In this document: one piece after another, positions 35,594 to 44,667 of the stretch
How positions within the stretch are numbered: the first letter of the stretch is position 1
How the letters are laid out: each line of letters starts with the position of its first letter
Assembly: GCA_963678555.2 (NCBI GenBank)
Contig: CAXXJA010000003.1
Span: forward strand, 725,251-789,250
Direction of reading: 5' to 3'
Origin: SABI01 sp963678555
Lineage (GTDB): Bacteria; Spirochaetota; Spirochaetia; Sphaerochaetales; Sphaerochaetaceae
DNA length: 64,000 nucleotides
Notes under the pieces: model-generated
What the model saw: only the letters and a program-made list of their open reading frames with translations
Databases searched by the model: none
What the model was told of the DNA's origin: nothing
Translations under genes and position numbers: made by a program

Positions 35594-36460
35594 ATGATAC
35601 AAATTCTCATCACTGGAGCTAATAGCTACGTAGGAACCAACGTGGAACGTAGGCTCATGCGGGAGCCGGATAAGTATCATGTCGATACCATCGACATGAT
35701 TGATGGATCCTGGAGAAAGAAAGATTTCTCTGGCTATGATGTCGTGTTTCATGTTGCTGGGATCGCGCATGTGAATGCCAAAAAGAATATGGAAGCCTTG
35801 TACTACAAGGTGAACACTGACTTAACTATTGAAACTGCCGAGCATGCCAAGCAGTGTGGTGTAAAGCAGTTTATTTTCATGAGCAGCATAATTGTCTATG
35901 GTGAAAGCAAGTCACTCAAGCCTGTCGTCATCACCAGAGAGACAGAACCGAAACCCAACGGATTTTATGGTAACAGCAAGCTTCAGGCAGAGATTGGCAT
36001 TAAGAAGCTGGAAACCAAAGATTTTAAAGTTGTGATTCTTCGTCCTCCTATGATATATGGTCCAGGATCCAAAGGAAACTTCCCAAAGCTTATTACCTTA
36101 GCAAAGAGAACACCAATTTTTCCTGCCTATCACAACCAGAGAAGCATGCTCTATATTGATAATTTGTGTGAGTTTGTGCGGTTGATTATTGAAAATCAAG
36201 CAGAAGGGACCTTCTTTCCTCAGAATGATGAGTATGTAGATACTTGTGAAGTGGTGAGACAGGTAGTCAAAGAGTCTGGCCATAGGATATGGATTACAAG
36301 GATGTTGAATCCGTTTGTGGTGTTAGGGTCGTTGTTTGTTCCTAGGTTAAATAAGCTTTTTGGTAGCTTGACATATGAAAAGGATATTTCAGACTCCTGT
36401 AATTATGCTCATCGTCTTGTAGATTTTGATTCTTCAATAACCAAAGTGATTAATGCATGA
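35594..36460 (+). CDS. NAD-dependent sugar-nucleotide epimerase/dehydratase (SDR)
   Basis: 288 residues. Rossmann motif ILITGANSYVGTNVE at the N-terminus, MSSIIVYGES and the catalytic FYGNSKLQAE (YxxxK), and VVILRPPMIYGPG. Extended SDR enzymes of this type modify UDP-sugars; the exact reaction cannot be read off. It overlaps the next gene by 4 bp (ATGA). Confidence 0.85.
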   Translation: MIQILITGANSYVGTNVERRLMREPDKYHVDTIDMIDGSWRKKDFSGYDVVFHVAGIAHVNAKKNMEALYYKVNTDLTIETAEHAKQCGVKQFIFMSSIIVYGESKSLKPVVITRETEPKPNGFYGNSKLQAEIGIKKLETKDFKVVILRPPMIYGPGSKGNFPKLITLAKRTPIFPAYHNQRSMLYIDNLCEFVRLIIENQAEGTFFPQNDEYVDTCEVVRQVVKESGHRIWITRMLNPFVVLGSLFVPRLNKLFGSLTYEKDISDSCNYAHRLVDFDSSITKVINA

Positions 36461-37578
36461 ATCGACGAGTTCTCTTTTTAGTCAATCATGAGGTTGTTAT
36501 CTATAACTTCCGGCTGGAACTTGTTGAGCGATTGCTAGAAGATGGCTATGAAGTGCTGATTTCTTCTCCATATGGGGAGAGAATCAAAGGATTGGAAGAA
36601 CTGGGTTGTATTTCAATTCATACAACAATGGATAGACATGGCGTAAGTATTCTTCAAGATATGAAGCTACTTATGCATTATAGAAAGATATTGAAACAAT
36701 ACTCTCCAAGCGTTGTATTAACTTACACTATTAAACCCAATATCTATGGGGGGATTGCATGTAGAATGCAAAAGATCCCCTATATTGCTAATATAACCGG
36801 GCTTGGTACTGCAGTAGAGAAGGCGGGGTTTCTTCAATCTTTTACTAGCTTTCTTTACAAGCATGCGTTGAGGAATGCACAGAAAGTCTTTTTTCAAAAC
36901 AAAGAAAACCAAGCCTTCTTTGAGAAGAAACGAATCGCAATGGGGGAACAAGGTTTATTGCCTGGATCAGGGGTGAATTTAACTAAGTTCCAACCTTTGG
37001 AGTATTCTTCTGATAATTCAATTGAATTTGTGTTTATCTCTCGCATCATGAAAGAGAAGGGTATAGATCAATTCCTTGAGATGGCAAGGGTCATTAAATC
37101 GAAGTATCCGAATACCCATTTCCATATCTGTGGATTCTGCGAAGAATCCTATGAGGGTATTCTCCATAAACTGCAAAAACAGGGAATCGTTCAGTACCAT
37201 GGAATGGTGAAAGATGTGAGGGAAATTCATAAGAAGACGCACTGTACAGTATTGCCATCATATCATGAAGGAATGGCTAATGTTCTTCTCGAGGCAGCTG
37301 CTTGTGGCCGTCCTGTTCTTGCTTCGAATGTACCAGGTTGTCGTGAAACCTTCGATGAAGGAATCTCTGGTTTTGGATTTGAACCTCGTTCTGTGGATTC
37401 TCTCATTCAAGCCATTGAACGATTCATTGCTTTATCTCATGAGCAGAAAGCTGAAATGGGACTAGCTGGAAGGAAAAAGATGGAGCGGGAGTTTAATCGT
37501 CAGATTGTGGTAGATTTCTATATGAGAGAAATTGAAAACATCCTTGAAGAAAATGATAAGAAGGATAAGAAGAAATGA
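36457..37578 (+). CDS. GT4-family glycosyltransferase
   Basis: 373 residues with a GT-B fold. VLFLVNHEVVIYNFRLELVE is the N-terminal Rossmann start, ANITGLGTAVEK a donor-loop region, and the C-terminal VLPSYHEGMANVLLEAAACG then RPVLASNVPGCRET carries the EX7E-type motif. It resembles the CapM/PglA group that adds the second sugar to the lipid-linked acceptor. Overlaps both neighbours by 4 bp. Confidence 0.9.
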   Translation: MNRRVLFLVNHEVVIYNFRLELVERLLEDGYEVLISSPYGERIKGLEELGCISIHTTMDRHGVSILQDMKLLMHYRKILKQYSPSVVLTYTIKPNIYGGIACRMQKIPYIANITGLGTAVEKAGFLQSFTSFLYKHALRNAQKVFFQNKENQAFFEKKRIAMGEQGLLPGSGVNLTKFQPLEYSSDNSIEFVFISRIMKEKGIDQFLEMARVIKSKYPNTHFHICGFCEESYEGILHKLQKQGIVQYHGMVKDVREIHKKTHCTVLPSYHEGMANVLLEAAACGRPVLASNVPGCRETFDEGISGFGFEPRSVDSLIQAIERFIALSHEQKAEMGLAGRKKMEREFNRQIVVDFYMREIENILEENDKKDKKK

Positions 37579-38888
37579 TTGAGCAGTTGCGCGAAGGTAA
37601 GAAAAAATTATCGTTGATCGGTCTTGGTTACGTAGGCATGCCCATAGCTGTGGCCTTCGCGAAGAAAGTTTCTGTTATTGGTTTCGATATCAGCAAGGAA
37701 AAGATAGATTTGTATCAGGCTGGTTTTGACCCCACCCGGGAAGTGGGGGATGAAGTGATCAAGTCTACGACAGTTGAATTCACTTTCGAAGAGAAGCGGC
37801 TCCGCGATGCGTCATTCCACATCGTTGCAGTCCCCACTCCCGTGCATGCTGATCATACTCCTGATCTCTCTCCCATCAAGGGTGCTTCTCGTATTCTGGG
37901 CAGGAATCTTTCGCAAGGATCGATTGTCGTCTTTGAGTCAACCGTCTATCCCGGAGTCACCGAGGATATCTGTGTTCCCATTTTGGAAGAAGAATCGAGG
38001 ATGAGCTGCGGGGTCGATTTCTTCGTCGGCTACTCTCCTGAGCGGATCAACCCAGGGGATAAAGTCCACCGCCTGGAAACCATCACGAAGATCGTCTCCA
38101 GCATGGACCAGAAGACTCTCGATACGATTGCGAAAGTCTATGAGCTGGTGGTGGAGGCGGGAGTCTACAGAGCCTCATCCATCAAAGTGGCAGAGGCTGC
38201 CAAGGTGATTGAGAACAGCCAGCGGGATATCAACATCGCTTTTATGAACGAGCTGTCCATCATCTTCAACAAGATGGGTATCAGCACGAAGGAAGTATTA
38301 GAAGCTGCCTCCACGAAATGGAATTTCCTCAAGTTCTTCCCCGGCCTGGTGGGAGGGCACTGTATCGGCGTTGATCCCTATTATTTGACCTACAAGGCCG
38401 AACAGTTGGGTTACCACTCACAGATCATACTTGCAGGCAGGCGGATCAACGATGCCATGGGCAAGCATGTGGCCGAGCATGTGGTGAAGAATCTCATAGC
38501 CGTGGGATCGCAGGTCAAAGGAGCCAAGGTCGTAGTCCTTGGATTCACCTTCAAGGAAAACTGCCCCGATACCCGCAACACCAAGGTCATCGACATCATC
38601 ACCGAGCTCAGGGAATATGGCATCGAAGCTCAGGTCTGTGATCCCGTGGCCGATGCCGAAGAGGCGAAGAAACTCTATGGCATCACCTTCGTGCCATTTG
38701 AGGCCATCTCCAATGTGGATGCCCTAGTGATTGCTGTATCGCACGAAGTGTTCAGCCAGATGGGTATCCTAGAAATCGACCGGCTGTTCAAGACTGTGCC
38801 CAATAACGAGAAAGTGATCATGGATGTAAAGTCGATCCTCGACGGCAGGCAAATCGTGGAAGCCGGATACCGGTACTGGAGCTTGTAG
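37575..38888 (+). CDS. UDP-sugar 6-dehydrogenase (TviB/WbpO-like)
   Basis: 437 residues. LSLIGLGYVGMPIAVAFAKK is the NAD fold. EVLEAASTKWNFLKFFPGLV and GGHCIGVDPYYLTYKAEQLG hold the catalytic Cys, and KVVVLGFTFKENCPDTRNTK is the C-terminal domain. Such enzymes oxidise UDP-GlcNAc or UDP-GalNAc to the uronic acid. Paired with the next epimerase it probably supplies UDP-GalNAcA, as in the Vi antigen pathway. The gene is visibly GC-richer than those around it. Confidence 0.9.
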   Translation: MIEQLREGKKKLSLIGLGYVGMPIAVAFAKKVSVIGFDISKEKIDLYQAGFDPTREVGDEVIKSTTVEFTFEEKRLRDASFHIVAVPTPVHADHTPDLSPIKGASRILGRNLSQGSIVVFESTVYPGVTEDICVPILEEESRMSCGVDFFVGYSPERINPGDKVHRLETITKIVSSMDQKTLDTIAKVYELVVEAGVYRASSIKVAEAAKVIENSQRDINIAFMNELSIIFNKMGISTKEVLEAASTKWNFLKFFPGLVGGHCIGVDPYYLTYKAEQLGYHSQIILAGRRINDAMGKHVAEHVVKNLIAVGSQVKGAKVVVLGFTFKENCPDTRNTKVIDIITELREYGIEAQVCDPVADAEEAKKLYGITFVPFEAISNVDALVIAVSHEVFSQMGILEIDRLFKTVPNNEKVIMDVKSILDGRQIVEAGYRYWSL

Positions 38889-38889
38889 G

Positions 38890-39870
38890 ATGGATTATCG
38901 AGAATTGGTTTTTCCTGAAGACTCTATATTCCTGATTACTGGTGGTGCGGGCTTCATTGGATCCAACCTCTGCGAAGCTGTGTTGGAGATAGGTTATACG
39001 GTCCGGTGCTTGGACAATCTGTCCAATGGTTTCCTGAAGAATATCGAACCCTTCCTGACGCACCCAAGGTTCACCTTTATTAAGGGAGACATCATCGACT
39101 ATCAGACCTGCCTGCGTGCCACCGAGGGGGTTGACTACGTTCTACATCAAGCAGCTTGGGGAAGCGTTCCCCGTAGCATCGAGATGCCCCTGTTCTATGA
39201 GCAGAACAACGTAATGGGTACCCTGAACATGATGGAAGCTTCCAGACAAAACAAGGTGAAGAAATTTGTCTATGCTTCCTCAAGCTCCGTGTATGGAGAT
39301 GAGCCAAACCTTCCCAAGAAGGAAGGACGGGAAGGGACCCTCCTCTCACCATATGCGCTCACCAAGAGAACCAATGAGGAGTATGGGCGGCTCTACTTCA
39401 ACCTTTATGGCTTGGAAACCTATGGCCTACGTTATTTCAATGTATTCGGCAGACGGCAGAACCCTGATGGGGCTTATGCCGCAGTAATACCTAAGTGGAT
39501 CAAGATGCTCTTAAATGACGAAATTCCTGTTATCTACGGTGATGGAAAGCAGAGCAGGGACTTTACTTACATAGAGAATGTAATTGAAGCGAACTTGAAG
39601 TCGTGCCTTGCCCCAAAGGCTGCCGCTGGACAAGTATATAATATTGCCCACGGGGGAAGGGAATATCTCATCGATATTTATTGGACCCTTGCCGAGGCTC
39701 TAGGAAAGGCCATGCAGCCCATCTATGTTCCGGAGCGGGTTGGGGATATCAGGCATTCGAACGCCGATATCACCAAGGCGCAACAGCTAATTGGCTATGA
39801 GGGGAAGTGGAGCTTTGAGATGGGGATTGGGGAAGCGGTTGGGTGGTATAGTGAGGAAGAAACTAAATGA
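38890..39870 (+). CDS. UDP-N-acetylglucosamine 4-epimerase family (TviC/WbpP-like)
   Basis: 326 residues. FLITGGAGFIGSNLCEAVLE, FVYASSSSVYGDEPNLPK, SPYALTKRTNEEYG (YxxxK) and GLRYFNVFGRRQNPDGAYAA fit the epimerases that interconvert UDP-GlcNAc/GalNAc or their acids. It starts one base after the dehydrogenase ends, and the two share the higher GC, so they probably moved in together. Confidence 0.9.
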   Translation: MDYRELVFPEDSIFLITGGAGFIGSNLCEAVLEIGYTVRCLDNLSNGFLKNIEPFLTHPRFTFIKGDIIDYQTCLRATEGVDYVLHQAAWGSVPRSIEMPLFYEQNNVMGTLNMMEASRQNKVKKFVYASSSSVYGDEPNLPKKEGREGTLLSPYALTKRTNEEYGRLYFNLYGLETYGLRYFNVFGRRQNPDGAYAAVIPKWIKMLLNDEIPVIYGDGKQSRDFTYIENVIEANLKSCLAPKAAAGQVYNIAHGGREYLIDIYWTLAEALGKAMQPIYVPERVGDIRHSNADITKAQQLIGYEGKWSFEMGIGEAVGWYSEEETK

Positions 39871-40931
39871 AGCCTGTTGCGATATGCAAAAACGACAAGA
39901 TTTTTAACCATTCAACGTCCTGGACTCCTGTTTGGATAAAATATTGTGAGGATAATAATATTCCTTTTGAAATAGTTGATTGTTATCAATATGATATTAT
40001 TGAGAAACTTGATTCTTATTCTGTATTGCTATGGAACTATTCCAATTATGTTATTTCAGATTTGTTAGAAGCAAGAAATATCTTATTAATAGCTGAGAAG
40101 AAAGGTCTTAAAGTATTTCCTAATCATAATACTGGATGGCATTTCGATGATAAAATAGCTGAAATGTATGCTTTGCAATCAATAAATGCTGATATCCCTA
40201 ATAGCTGGGTTTTTTATTTAGAGGCAGAATGTATAAAATGGCTTGAGAAAGAAGCAAAATATCCATTGGTAGGCAAGTTGCGTTGTGGATCTGGGTCGAG
40301 CAATGTAAAAATGCTGAGAACTAAGCAAATGGCAATTAAATATGCTAAACGAATGTTTTCTAGGGGATATGACCCTTCTCCTAGTTTATTGTACAAGACC
40401 TATTCAAAAATTCAGTCTACTCATGATTTAGCTACATTAGTTTCTAGGGTAAAACGGATTCCCGAATTTTTGAATACTAGAAGGCACGCTAAGAAGATGC
40501 CCATTGAAAAAGGCTATTGTTATTTCCAAGAATTTATCCCCAATGATGGATTTGATATTAAGGTTGCAGTTGTTGATGATAAGCTTAGTTTCTTGTGTAG
40601 GGATATAAGGAAAGGTGATTTTCGAGCTTCAGGGGGAGGTTCATTCAATTATAACCGAGAAATTATGACTGAACAAATAATTGATTCTGCTTATAATGCA
40701 GCAGATAAACTAGGACTCCAATGTGTTGGATTTGACTATGTTGTGGATTTTAACGACAACAAGGGTAAGATTATTGAGATGTGCTACGGATTTGATTATA
40801 CCGCAATTTTAGGTGCTGAAGGATACTTTGATCGAGCTCATGTATGGCATGGAGAGGCTTTAAATGTCCCTCAAGAAGTAATTGCTAATCTATTAGATGG
40901 AAAGAAGTATGAGAATTGCACTTTTAGGTGA
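39867..40931 (+). CDS. ATP-grasp ligase-like protein
   Basis: 354 residues. An ATP-grasp core is visible: PLVGKLRCGSGSSNVKML (nucleotide-binding strand and loop), YCYFQEFIPNDGFDIKVAVV, LSFLCRDIRKGDFRASGGG and CVGFDYVVDFNDNKGKIIEM. RimK/ATP-grasp enzymes form amide bonds through acyl phosphates. Its coupling to the CapA-like gene (22-bp overlap) suggests attachment of an amino acid or amine to the polysaccharide, which is inference. AT-rich DNA resumes here. Confidence 0.78.
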   Translation: MKPVAICKNDKIFNHSTSWTPVWIKYCEDNNIPFEIVDCYQYDIIEKLDSYSVLLWNYSNYVISDLLEARNILLIAEKKGLKVFPNHNTGWHFDDKIAEMYALQSINADIPNSWVFYLEAECIKWLEKEAKYPLVGKLRCGSGSSNVKMLRTKQMAIKYAKRMFSRGYDPSPSLLYKTYSKIQSTHDLATLVSRVKRIPEFLNTRRHAKKMPIEKGYCYFQEFIPNDGFDIKVAVVDDKLSFLCRDIRKGDFRASGGGSFNYNREIMTEQIIDSAYNAADKLGLQCVGFDYVVDFNDNKGKIIEMCYGFDYTAILGAEGYFDRAHVWHGEALNVPQEVIANLLDGKKYENCTFR

Positions 40932-41988
40932 TATTGCACTCTATGGTAAATATTCCTTGAGTAATCCCAATGTGTTTGATTATTTTAAAGAAGTAGCAAA
41001 ATTTCTTGAAAGTTTTGATTACGTTATTGGAAATTTTGAAACGCCATTTATTGATAAAAATTGTCAACCTTGTTTAGGAAAATCAGCTCATATAAGCTCT
41101 TTACCTGATAATATTAAATTATTAAAATATCTAAATATTTCACATGTGAATCTTGCTAATAATCACATGTACGATTATGGTCGACGGGGTTTAGATATTA
41201 CTCTCAAGATTCTGAAGGAGAATAAGATTGAGTATTTTGGTGTTGATGGTTGTCAATCCTATATACAAGCAGGAGACTCACAAGTCGCGATATCAGGATT
41301 CTGCTGTTACTCAACAAACGCTCTAGGATATCAGAAGAAAAATATTGGTAAGGGTGTTCATGTATTGAATCCAACTCAAGTTGAGAAGGAACTTCGAGAG
41401 AATATGAAGAAAGGTTATTTCAGTATAGCAAGTATGCATATGGGAGAAGAACATGTACATTATCCAAATTTCGATCATATATTAATGGCACGAAAAATAA
41501 CAAATTATAGCATTCCATATTTATTATATGGTCATCATCCACATGTAGTTCAGGGTATGGAGAAATATAAAATGAATTATCATTTCTATAGCCTCGGGAA
41601 TTTCTGTTTTGATGATGTGTACACGGAAAAGTCACCAGACCCTCTGATTAGACAGAGTACGGATAACAATGAGGGGTTAATACTTGCTTTGGAAATACAA
41701 CAGGCAAATCTGAAAAAAATTGAGCCAATACCTGTCGTTCAAAAAGAAAACTCATTAGTTTTATTTGATAATGGAGTATACTCTAGATTTAATGAATATT
41801 GTGAGGGCTTAAGTATGGAAAAAGAAATTTATTTGACCATAAGAAAAAAAATGCTTGAAAATTATATAGCTTCGAGAAAACAACAACGGAATCTTGTCTG
41901 GTATATTAAACGATTTAACTGGAATTCTTTTAAAATGCTTTACAACAGTCAAAAAAATCGCATGCAATATCGAAAGTTATTCTTATGA
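40909..41988 (+). CDS. CapA/PgsA-like metallophosphatase-fold protein, first copy
   Basis: 359 residues from ATG at 40909 (MRIALLGDIALYGKYS). Motifs of the PGA_cap family: GDIALYGKY, GNFETPF, NLANNHMYDYGRRGLDIT, SMHMGEEHVHYP, YGHHPHVVQGMEKY and LGNFCFDDV. Family members take part in capsule and poly-gamma-glutamate synthesis; the reaction is not settled. No signal peptide is seen, so it may act in the cytoplasm with the ATP-grasp protein it overlaps. Confidence 0.85.
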   Translation: MRIALLGDIALYGKYSLSNPNVFDYFKEVAKFLESFDYVIGNFETPFIDKNCQPCLGKSAHISSLPDNIKLLKYLNISHVNLANNHMYDYGRRGLDITLKILKENKIEYFGVDGCQSYIQAGDSQVAISGFCCYSTNALGYQKKNIGKGVHVLNPTQVEKELRENMKKGYFSIASMHMGEEHVHYPNFDHILMARKITNYSIPYLLYGHHPHVVQGMEKYKMNYHFYSLGNFCFDDVYTEKSPDPLIRQSTDNNEGLILALEIQQANLKKIEPIPVVQKENSLVLFDNGVYSRFNEYCEGLSMEKEIYLTIRKKMLENYIASRKQQRNLVWYIKRFNWNSFKMLYNSQKNRMQYRKLFL

Positions 41989-42000
41989 AAAGGTTAAGTC

Positions 42001-42963
42001 ATGTTTTTTAGCATAATTATCCCAGTATATAATGCTTCTGCTTATATACACCAATGTCTAGATAGTGTGTTTTCTCAGAGTTTCCAGGATTTTGAGGTCA
42101 TCGCTGTAGATGACGGTTCTAATGATGAAAGTCTAAAGATTTGTGAGGATTATTGCAAGGAAAATGATAATTTTACTGTGCTTGGGAAAAGAAATGGTGG
42201 AGCATCCTCAGCACGAAACGTAGGATTATCTAAGATGCGTGGAGATTATCTGATTCTTCTTGACAGTGATGATTTTTGGATTTCAGATCATGTTCTGGAA
42301 GACATTCACAACTTATTAGTAGAAAGTAATGCCGATGTACTTTATGCGACTGCCATTCGATATTTCCCTCAGAAGGAGTTATACCTTCCACATTTAGTTA
42401 CTTGTAGAAGGGAGAATGTTGTATTTCAACAGAAGGGCAAAGCATTAAAGGCCTTAATTAAGGGAAATGGTCTTCACGTAGGTATTCCTAGGTATATCGT
42501 TAAAAGAGATTTGATACAAAGAATTAATTTAAGATTCACAGAAGGTAGGACTGCTGAAGACCTACTTTGGTCGTTACGGATTCTTATAGAAGCAGAATCC
42601 TTGGACATCTATACAACCCCCTACTATGTTTACCGCAAAAGAGTTGATTCAATCAGCAACATAGCGACAATGAAGCAACTAGATGATTTACATTATGCAA
42701 TTTCTAGTTGTCTTGAATTTGCTGAGACTGTTAATAATGAGAACTATTATAAGTACCTTATGGGGTTTATCGCATATCAATTATGCTCTTACATTTTTCT
42801 AGTCGCTAAAAGTGAAAACAATGTTGCTTTACATTATAAATATATAAAAGAGTTGATTAGGGTTCTCTCTTATGGAAAGCATCCTCGAGTACTACTCATC
42901 AACATTTGCCAAAAAATGCTTGGTTTGAATTTCACCATGAAGTTATTAAGATTGAGGTCATAA
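42001..42963 (+). CDS. GT2-family glycosyltransferase
   Basis: 320 residues. GT-A fold: FSIIIPVYNASAYIHQCLDS, VIAVDDGSNDESLKICEDY, KRNGGASSARNVGLS and ILLDSDDFW (DxD). TEGRTAEDLLWSLR is the acceptor-base region. It has no membrane segment long enough to suggest a polymerising synthase. Its stop overlaps the start of the next gene (TAATG). Confidence 0.92.
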   Translation: MFFSIIIPVYNASAYIHQCLDSVFSQSFQDFEVIAVDDGSNDESLKICEDYCKENDNFTVLGKRNGGASSARNVGLSKMRGDYLILLDSDDFWISDHVLEDIHNLLVESNADVLYATAIRYFPQKELYLPHLVTCRRENVVFQQKGKALKALIKGNGLHVGIPRYIVKRDLIQRINLRFTEGRTAEDLLWSLRILIEAESLDIYTTPYYVYRKRVDSISNIATMKQLDDLHYAISSCLEFAETVNNENYYKYLMGFIAYQLCSYIFLVAKSENNVALHYKYIKELIRVLSYGKHPRVLLINICQKMLGLNFTMKLLRLRS

Positions 42964-44033
42964 TGAGACTACTTTTTGTAATTCCAGCAGTTAATTACGG
43001 AGGACTTGCTAAGATGTTTCTTTGTGTAGCTGAGAATATGGCTAGACGAAAGCATGAGGTTACTATACTTACTTTTCGAGAGAAATGGCTTGAGAATGAT
43101 AATAGTATATTTCATTATGTTCATCTTCCGCTTGAAACTACAGGAGGTCATATATTTAATATTTTTAGAAGCTCTATAGCCTTACGACGATATATCCAAA
43201 AAAAAAAATTTCAAGCAATAATTGCTTTCTCGTCCGCAGCACAGGTTCGACTAGTGTTAGGTAGTTGGGGATCAACGTCTAAGCTAATTTTCTCGAATCG
43301 AGGTGATCCTTATTTTAAAGAAGAGGGGTTGTATAGACATCTCCAAAAAATATTAAGTCACTGGATATTTTGTCGTGCAAACGCTTATGTGTTTCAAACA
43401 TTAAAAGTAATGAAATATTATCCCACCAGAGTACAGAAGAGAGGGACGATTATTGCTAATCCGGTTACTATACCGGGTATTATAAATAAACGAACTAACG
43501 TACAAAAAAGAATTGTGTCCGTTGGAAGATTATATAATTTACATAAAAGGCAAGATTTGCTAATTGATGCATTTAAAATGATAGCAGATCGATACCAGGA
43601 TTATTGGCTGGAGTTTTATGGTGATGGTCCAGATGAGGACATGTTACGTGATCGAGCAAATCCTTGTAGCCGAATTATATTTATGGGGAAAACTGAATCG
43701 ATTTCAGAAAAAATTAAGGATGCTTCAATATTTATACTCACATCAGATTTAGAAGGAATTCCCAATGCACTCATAGAAGCCATGGCGCTAGGACTTCCTT
43801 GTATCTCGACAGACTTTGCTTCTGGAGGGGCTAAATTACTGATTCGTGACGGAGTTGATGGATTGCTGACATCTTGTGGTGATGTTATCGCTTTAGTTCG
43901 AAAAATGGAACAGTTGCTCTCAAATCATGAATATGCTGAACAGTTAGGCACTAATGCTCGAGATGTTGTCGAACGATTTTCGGAAGAAAAAATTATAAAT
44001 CAGTGGGAAGAATTTTTGCAAAAAACTGTATGA
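42963..44033 (+). CDS. GT4-family glycosyltransferase
   Basis: 356 residues from ATG at 42963 (MRLLFVIPAVNYGGLAKMFL). VSVGRLYNLHKRQDLLIDAF, LEFYGDGPDEDMLRD and LTSDLEGIPNALIEAMALGL then PCISTDFASGGAKLL give the donor-binding EX7E region. The longer frame from 42906 begins inside the GT2 gene and is less likely. Last gene before the insertion-sequence block at 44.4 kb. Confidence 0.9.
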   Translation: MRLLFVIPAVNYGGLAKMFLCVAENMARRKHEVTILTFREKWLENDNSIFHYVHLPLETTGGHIFNIFRSSIALRRYIQKKKFQAIIAFSSAAQVRLVLGSWGSTSKLIFSNRGDPYFKEEGLYRHLQKILSHWIFCRANAYVFQTLKVMKYYPTRVQKRGTIIANPVTIPGIINKRTNVQKRIVSVGRLYNLHKRQDLLIDAFKMIADRYQDYWLEFYGDGPDEDMLRDRANPCSRIIFMGKTESISEKIKDASIFILTSDLEGIPNALIEAMALGLPCISTDFASGGAKLLIRDGVDGLLTSCGDVIALVRKMEQLLSNHEYAEQLGTNARDVVERFSEEKIINQWEEFLQKTV

Positions 44034-44049
44034 CAATATCTTTACTGTT

Positions 44050-44126
44050 GTAAGTATCTTTTGCAACTTCTTGTATAGCAGTTTCAGTTCTCTCTCAGCC
44101 CTCATAGGGTTGTAACAGATATACAA
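44050..44126 (-). pseudogene. Short transposase fragment (IS1634-like)
   Basis: The minus-strand frame reads MYICYNPMRAERELKLLYKK, which matches DICYNPLRAEREQKLLSKK in the transposase at 46752-48738. Only about 25 codons remain. Confidence 0.6.
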
Positions 44127-44402
44127 ATGTAGAGAGTGATGTTTTTATAGATTAGTTAAACCAGGGTTCGATTCAGTCATTGGAAGGGTTTACCCCGGTT
44201 GCATGGTCGGGTCGTATCGTCGAGGCCAATAATTAAGTGGACACGAAGTTAAGTTGATCTGATGGGGGTAACCATAAGATTTACCTGTGTCAGGGGGGAA
44301 TCTTTTCTCCTTGATTTGTGAAAGTCAATCAGTTTTTTTCACCCCGGCAAAAACATCTTACTCTCTACACCCTGATTTAATATGGAAGTGGTTGCACTAT
44401 CC
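44127..44402. other. Non-coding debris with a solitary IS3-type end
   Basis: No gene. TGTGAAAGTCAATCAGTTTT (near 44317) and the following bases resemble the terminal repeat of the IS3-type element at 57535, so this is probably one stranded end of a lost copy. Confidence 0.45.
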
Positions 44403-44445
44403 TTAACTTCCTGAAATTTTATTACTCAAAGTGAATAACGAGCGT

Positions 44446-44667
44446 TCAGCGCTTCCCGCTTTTAACAAAAGTCAGGACATCCTCGTAGGACTTTCCACTT
44501 TTCTCAATCGCAGCTGCAAGTTCCTTCGCCTGAAGGTCCCTTTTCTCAGCATAGAGTGTTTCAAGTTCAGCAATCGCAGCATCATATCTGGCTTTCGTCT
44601 TTTCAACGGCTGTCTGGGCCTTCACGATTTTTGCATCAATGGAGGCCATTGTCTTAGTTCTTGCCAT
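44446..44667 (-). CDS. Small coiled-coil protein carried by the insertion sequence
   Basis: 73 residues from ATG at 44667 (MARTKTMASIDAKIVKAQTA), or 78 from 44682. It is almost wholly helical with heptads (VEKTKARYDAAIAELETLYA, EKRDLQAKELAAAIEKSG). It overlaps the 3' end of the transposase gene by 14 bp. Similar small proteins occur beside transposases of this group in gut Firmicutes, but I know of no assigned role. It may be a transposition accessory factor. Confidence 0.6.
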   Translation of the reverse strand: MARTKTMASIDAKIVKAQTAVEKTKARYDAAIAELETLYAEKRDLQAKELAAAIEKSGKSYEDVLTFVKSGKR

